Program-made: the position numbers and the translations under genes | Notes under the pieces: model-generated | The model's database searches: none | What the model was told of the DNA's origin: nothing | What the model saw: the letters and a program-made list of their open reading frames with translations, nothing else | Shown: positions 56,007-58,547 of the stretch, in pieces | Layout: each line of letters starts with the position of its first letter | Position numbering within the stretch: the stretch's first letter is position 1 | Source: a virus | DNA length: 58,547 bases | IMG/VR virus record: IMGVR_UViG_3300037156_000120 | Location: 1 to 58,547 of that record | Strand: one strand, 5' to 3'

Positions 56007-57007
56007 TTGCAGTCGGAATAGCGGTAGCGACAGCAATTGGCGAGGCTGGTGCTATCGGGGGCCTTCTTGCTGGTACGATCACGGCGACAACCGTCCTTGG
56101 AACGATGGCCGCTGTTGGCGCGACGATTGGCGCTATCGGTGCCGTTACTGGCGACAAGTCGTTACAGACGGCTGGCATGATCGTTGGCGGCATCGGCGGG
56201 ATTGGTTCTCTTGCAGCTGGTGCCGGTCTTTTTGGCGACGCAACTACATCTGCTGCTAACGCATTTGGCGGCGCAACGACAGCGGCAGACATTCCGGCGA
56301 CAGCGTCGGCCAGCGTTATGAACGGCGCTGGTGGCGCCGTATCGGACGCGACGGCAGCCATGGCGGCATCAGGGCCTACCAGCGCAGATATCATCGGAAG
56401 CGTTACAGGGAACATAAGTCTTCCGGGCGCAGCTACCGACACGTTGGCCAGCGCGGCCAGCGCGGCCAGTCCGACGACAATTACCGGCAACACCTTGAGC
56501 GGCGGTCTCGGTAATAACATAAAGCTGGCCGTACCTCTCGCGGACGCGAACCCAACCGGTACTGGCGCAACGGCGGAGTCAGACTATCTGTCGTCGCTTG
56601 CTGTGCCGTCGACGAATACTGTTAACGGCACACCTGGCGTGCCATACACGCCAACTGCGGCGCAAATGGCTAATACCCCTATTGCGCCGATTACGGTCAC
56701 GCCTCTGGCGCAGGCCACGTCTGCGCCAGCCGACCCCACCGTATTCGATAAAGTGTTGGGCGCGTTCACGACCAGCACCAATAACAATCTTGGCCTGATT
56801 GGCATGGGTGTCGTACAGTCCGCCGGATCACTCCTGTCCGGCGCGACTAGCACGCTGACACCTGCCCAGGTCGCGTCTTACAACGCGCAGGCTGCTGCGA
56901 ATAACGCGAACGCGGCAATGACGACGATGCAGGCCGCCAACATGAGCGGCGCGATTCCGACGGCGTCGCGCGGCAGTCTGATGAATTCTGTCACGGGAGC
57001 AGTCTAA
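55997..57007 (+). CDS. Hydrophobic Gly/Ala-rich internal virion protein (336 aa)
   Basis: Overlaps the previous gene by 10 bp; AGGAGCGGGCC precedes ATG. The first 80 residues are strongly hydrophobic with Gly-rich runs (VGIAVATAIGEAGAIGGLLA; IGAIGAVTGDKSLQTAGMIV), reminiscent of membrane-penetrating ejection proteins. The rest is Thr/Ala-rich with AQAAANNANAAMTTMQAANM near the end. Likely forms part of the ejection conduit. Confidence 0.65.
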   Translation: MPIIAVGIAVATAIGEAGAIGGLLAGTITATTVLGTMAAVGATIGAIGAVTGDKSLQTAGMIVGGIGGIGSLAAGAGLFGDATTSAANAFGGATTAADIPATASASVMNGAGGAVSDATAAMAASGPTSADIIGSVTGNISLPGAATDTLASAASAASPTTITGNTLSGGLGNNIKLAVPLADANPTGTGATAESDYLSSLAVPSTNTVNGTPGVPYTPTAAQMANTPIAPITVTPLAQATSAPADPTVFDKVLGAFTTSTNNNLGLIGMGVVQSAGSLLSGATSTLTPAQVASYNAQAAANNANAAMTTMQAANMSGAIPTASRGSLMNSVTGAV

Positions 57008-57552
57008 TGGCCGCACTTCTCCAAAATAATATTCTCGAGGCTAGCGAGCAGAAGATCGAGAGCCAGCTGACGCCGCAGAACAAAGTCAACTATATGAAAA
57101 TAGTTGTCGCTGGAATGCGCGCTGCGATGGCAAAGGGCCCGAACAGCATCGTGGCGTCTCTGCATCAGAGCAAGGATCCCGTCAGCGATTGTGCGGTCGG
57201 CGCCGTGAAGCTTTGCTTACTGATGGCTCACACGTCGCGCGGCACGATGCCGCCGAAAGCAATGGTCCCGGCAGGGATGACACTGATGTTGCATGCGTTG
57301 GATTTCTGTGACAAATCCGGCATCGCGAAGATCGGAACGCCCGAGCTTGTTCGCGCCACGCACCTCTTCACCAATGAGATTTTCAAGGCGTTCAAGATCT
57401 CGCCGCAGATGCTGCAGAACGCGGCCACCAAAGTCCACGGCATCATGCAGGATCCGACGAAGATGGAAATGCTGAAGCATCAGGCGGGCATGACGAAAAA
57501 TCCCAACGCACCGGTTCCGACGCCAGTAGAGGGAGAGAAAAATGCCGTTTGA
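57007..57552 (+). CDS. Conserved helical virion-region protein (181 aa)
   Basis: TAATG overlap with the previous gene. MAALLQNNILEASEQKIESQL, then VAGMRAAMAKGPNSIVASLHQS, a helical region with GAVKLCLLMAHTS and KAMVPAGMTLMLHALDF. Such proteins are conserved beside ejection genes in this phage type and may be a virion assembly factor. Function unknown. Confidence 0.7.
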   Translation: MAALLQNNILEASEQKIESQLTPQNKVNYMKIVVAGMRAAMAKGPNSIVASLHQSKDPVSDCAVGAVKLCLLMAHTSRGTMPPKAMVPAGMTLMLHALDFCDKSGIAKIGTPELVRATHLFTNEIFKAFKISPQMLQNAATKVHGIMQDPTKMEMLKHQAGMTKNPNAPVPTPVEGEKNAV

Positions 57553-58547
57553 TATTTCAGCCGGACTTTCCTTGATGGGTAGCACCGTCGCCAAGTCGGC
57601 TGGCGACAGCATGCTGGAGATGCAGAAGGCCGATCTGGAGAACCAGAAGATCATCCTTGCTGATCAGCTCGCGGGAAATCGTGAAGAGAAGGGGCGTCAA
57701 GCACAAGCTGTGATAGACGCGGCGGGACGGCAACAGTCGTCTGATCTTGCTGTGTCGGCTGACAAGGCTGAGACGCAGAACGCAGCTGATCTTGCGCTTC
57801 AGCAAGCCCCAAAACTCGCTGCCGTGCGGGATACCATAGATCAGTTACACGCGAGCGATCTAACATGGGCGAAAAACAGGCAGATCATAACTGACGCAAA
57901 TTCTACCGTCGACCAGCGTGCTGCCGCGAATGCGTCTAACACAGAGGTATTGGCGAATAATCTGAAGATAAATGCGCTGAAACAAACGCAGGCTCTTCAG
58001 AAGCAACTGATGGCGACTACAGACCCAGATAAGCGTGCGAATATCTTTCAGCAACTCACAGACGCCACTACAGACGCTCAAACCATCGTTGCCGCGAAGA
58101 TGGCGGAAGAGGGCAAATACAAGGACGATGTCAGCAGATATTCGTCTGCAACATTGCGCCAGACACAGGCTCAGAGCGCGTTGAATGCTGCGATAAAAGA
58201 CGGCGCAGACGACCCGACGCTTGCTACTGCGAGAGCGGACTTGGATGCGGCGAGGGTACAGGCTAATAACGCTGCGTCAGTGCTGACTACTTCCACTTCT
58301 GACAGAGCGCCGAAATTACCGGCGCTGCCTACGGACCCGACGCAACTTAAGGACGGCACGGTATATGATAACGGGTACGGCGCTCCGATGCGCGCGAAAG
58401 GCGGAAAACTATTTCCCGTCGACCCGGGAAGTGTAGCCGTTCCGCCTGCGGCTGGTTCTGGTACTACAAGTCTCATGGGGCGCGACACTTCTACGCCCGC
58501 CACAGCGCCGGTATCTAAGTATAAAACACCAGCGGCATGGGAAGCCG
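57542..58547 (+). CDS. N-terminal part of junction-spanning virion/ejection protein
   Basis: ATG 57542 (GGGAGAGAAAA upstream) overlaps the previous gene by 11 bp. The 335 codons here remain open to the window end, and the frame continues at position 3 to the stop at 281 (about 422 aa in total). Starts MPFDISAGLSLMGSTVAKSA; the next 200 residues are coiled-coil-like, Gln/Ala/Asp-rich, followed by a Pro/Gly-rich segment (LPALPTDPTQLKDGTVYDNG). Likely an ejection protein. Confidence 0.85.
   Translation, partial: MPFDISAGLSLMGSTVAKSAGDSMLEMQKADLENQKIILADQLAGNREEKGRQAQAVIDAAGRQQSSDLAVSADKAETQNAADLALQQAPKLAAVRDTIDQLHASDLTWAKNRQIITDANSTVDQRAAANASNTEVLANNLKINALKQTQALQKQLMATTDPDKRANIFQQLTDATTDAQTIVAAKMAEEGKYKDDVSRYSSATLRQTQAQSALNAAIKDGADDPTLATARADLDAARVQANNAASVLTTSTSDRAPKLPALPTDPTQLKDGTVYDNGYGAPMRAKGGKLFPVDPGSVAVPPAAGSGTTSLMGRDTSTPATAPVSKYKTPAAWEA
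58530..58547. repeat. Terminal 18-bp overlap (circular closure), right copy
   Basis: Exact copy of bases 1-18. Joining the ends gives a circle of 58529 bp and restores a 422-aa open reading frame across the junction. Confidence 0.85.

Noticed and set aside
1-58547. Search for tRNA genes, integrase and phage RNA polymerase
   Set aside because: I found no T-loop/acceptor pattern, no tyrosine or active serine integrase and no single-subunit RNA polymerase motifs by reading. A tRNAscan and HMM search could still change this.

Overview
The window looks like one complete, circularly closed genome of a tailed phage with a podovirus-type gene set. The first 18 bases are repeated exactly as the last 18, and one virion gene runs in frame across the junction (starts 57542, ends 281). 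The best guess for the host is an alphaproteobacterium, probably Hyphomicrobiales: the phage carries a GcrA-type cell-cycle regulator, a GapR (DUF2312) protein and several methyltransferases. The host call is inference. I see no integrase, phage RNA polymerase, tRNA or CRISPR array, so host RNA polymerase is probably used throughout.

Layout. Two long transcription units diverge around 33.2-33.5 kb and converge at 10.2 kb. The leftward (minus) unit, 33.2 to 10.2 kb, is the early/accessory and replication region. From the promoter end it holds: small conserved phage proteins (DUF2958, GP88-like, MGYTHYW-type) at 29-33 kb; a GcrA homologue followed by a 225-bp non-coding region with inverted repeats and a DnaA-box-like 9-mer; a YdaS/Cro-like HTH protein; a primase-helicase; DUF2800 and DUF2815; GapR; a family A DNA polymerase; a VRR-NUC nuclease; an SNF2-like helicase; a resolvase-like HTH protein behind its own operator-promoter; and a 6.7-kb run of very small genes. 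That run contains three DNA methyltransferases, many zinc-ribbon and single-TM proteins, and finally an Acb2/Tad1-hairpin-like putative anti-CBASS protein.

The rightward (plus) unit, 33.5 kb through the junction to 10.2 kb, is the virion and lysis region. It holds an AP2-domain gene, small and large terminase, a 6-kb block of fibre/appendage genes (including a 515-aa Gly-rich repetitive protein) placed between terminase and portal, then portal, scaffold, N4-gp56-type capsid, head-fibre-like proteins, tail adaptor, nozzle-like protein, an S74-chaperone tail spike/fibre, and a set of ejection proteins. The set ends in a 2013-aa polyvalent protein with a zincin HEFGH motif and a 627-aa partner in another frame. 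The lysis cassette follows: holin candidate, i-spanin with a nested o-spanin, an unknown membrane protein, a strong terminator and a GH108 endolysin.

Regulation visible in the sequence: three early promoters (29.9, 31.8, 33.2 kb) share a 12-bp ATAG-N4-CTAT element at the -10 box, and a related palindrome covers the -10 box of the 16.95-kb promoter. This suggests one repressor controlling the leftward genes. Small genes are packed with ATGA, TGATG and TTGA overlaps, and TTG starts are unusually common in the methyltransferase region.
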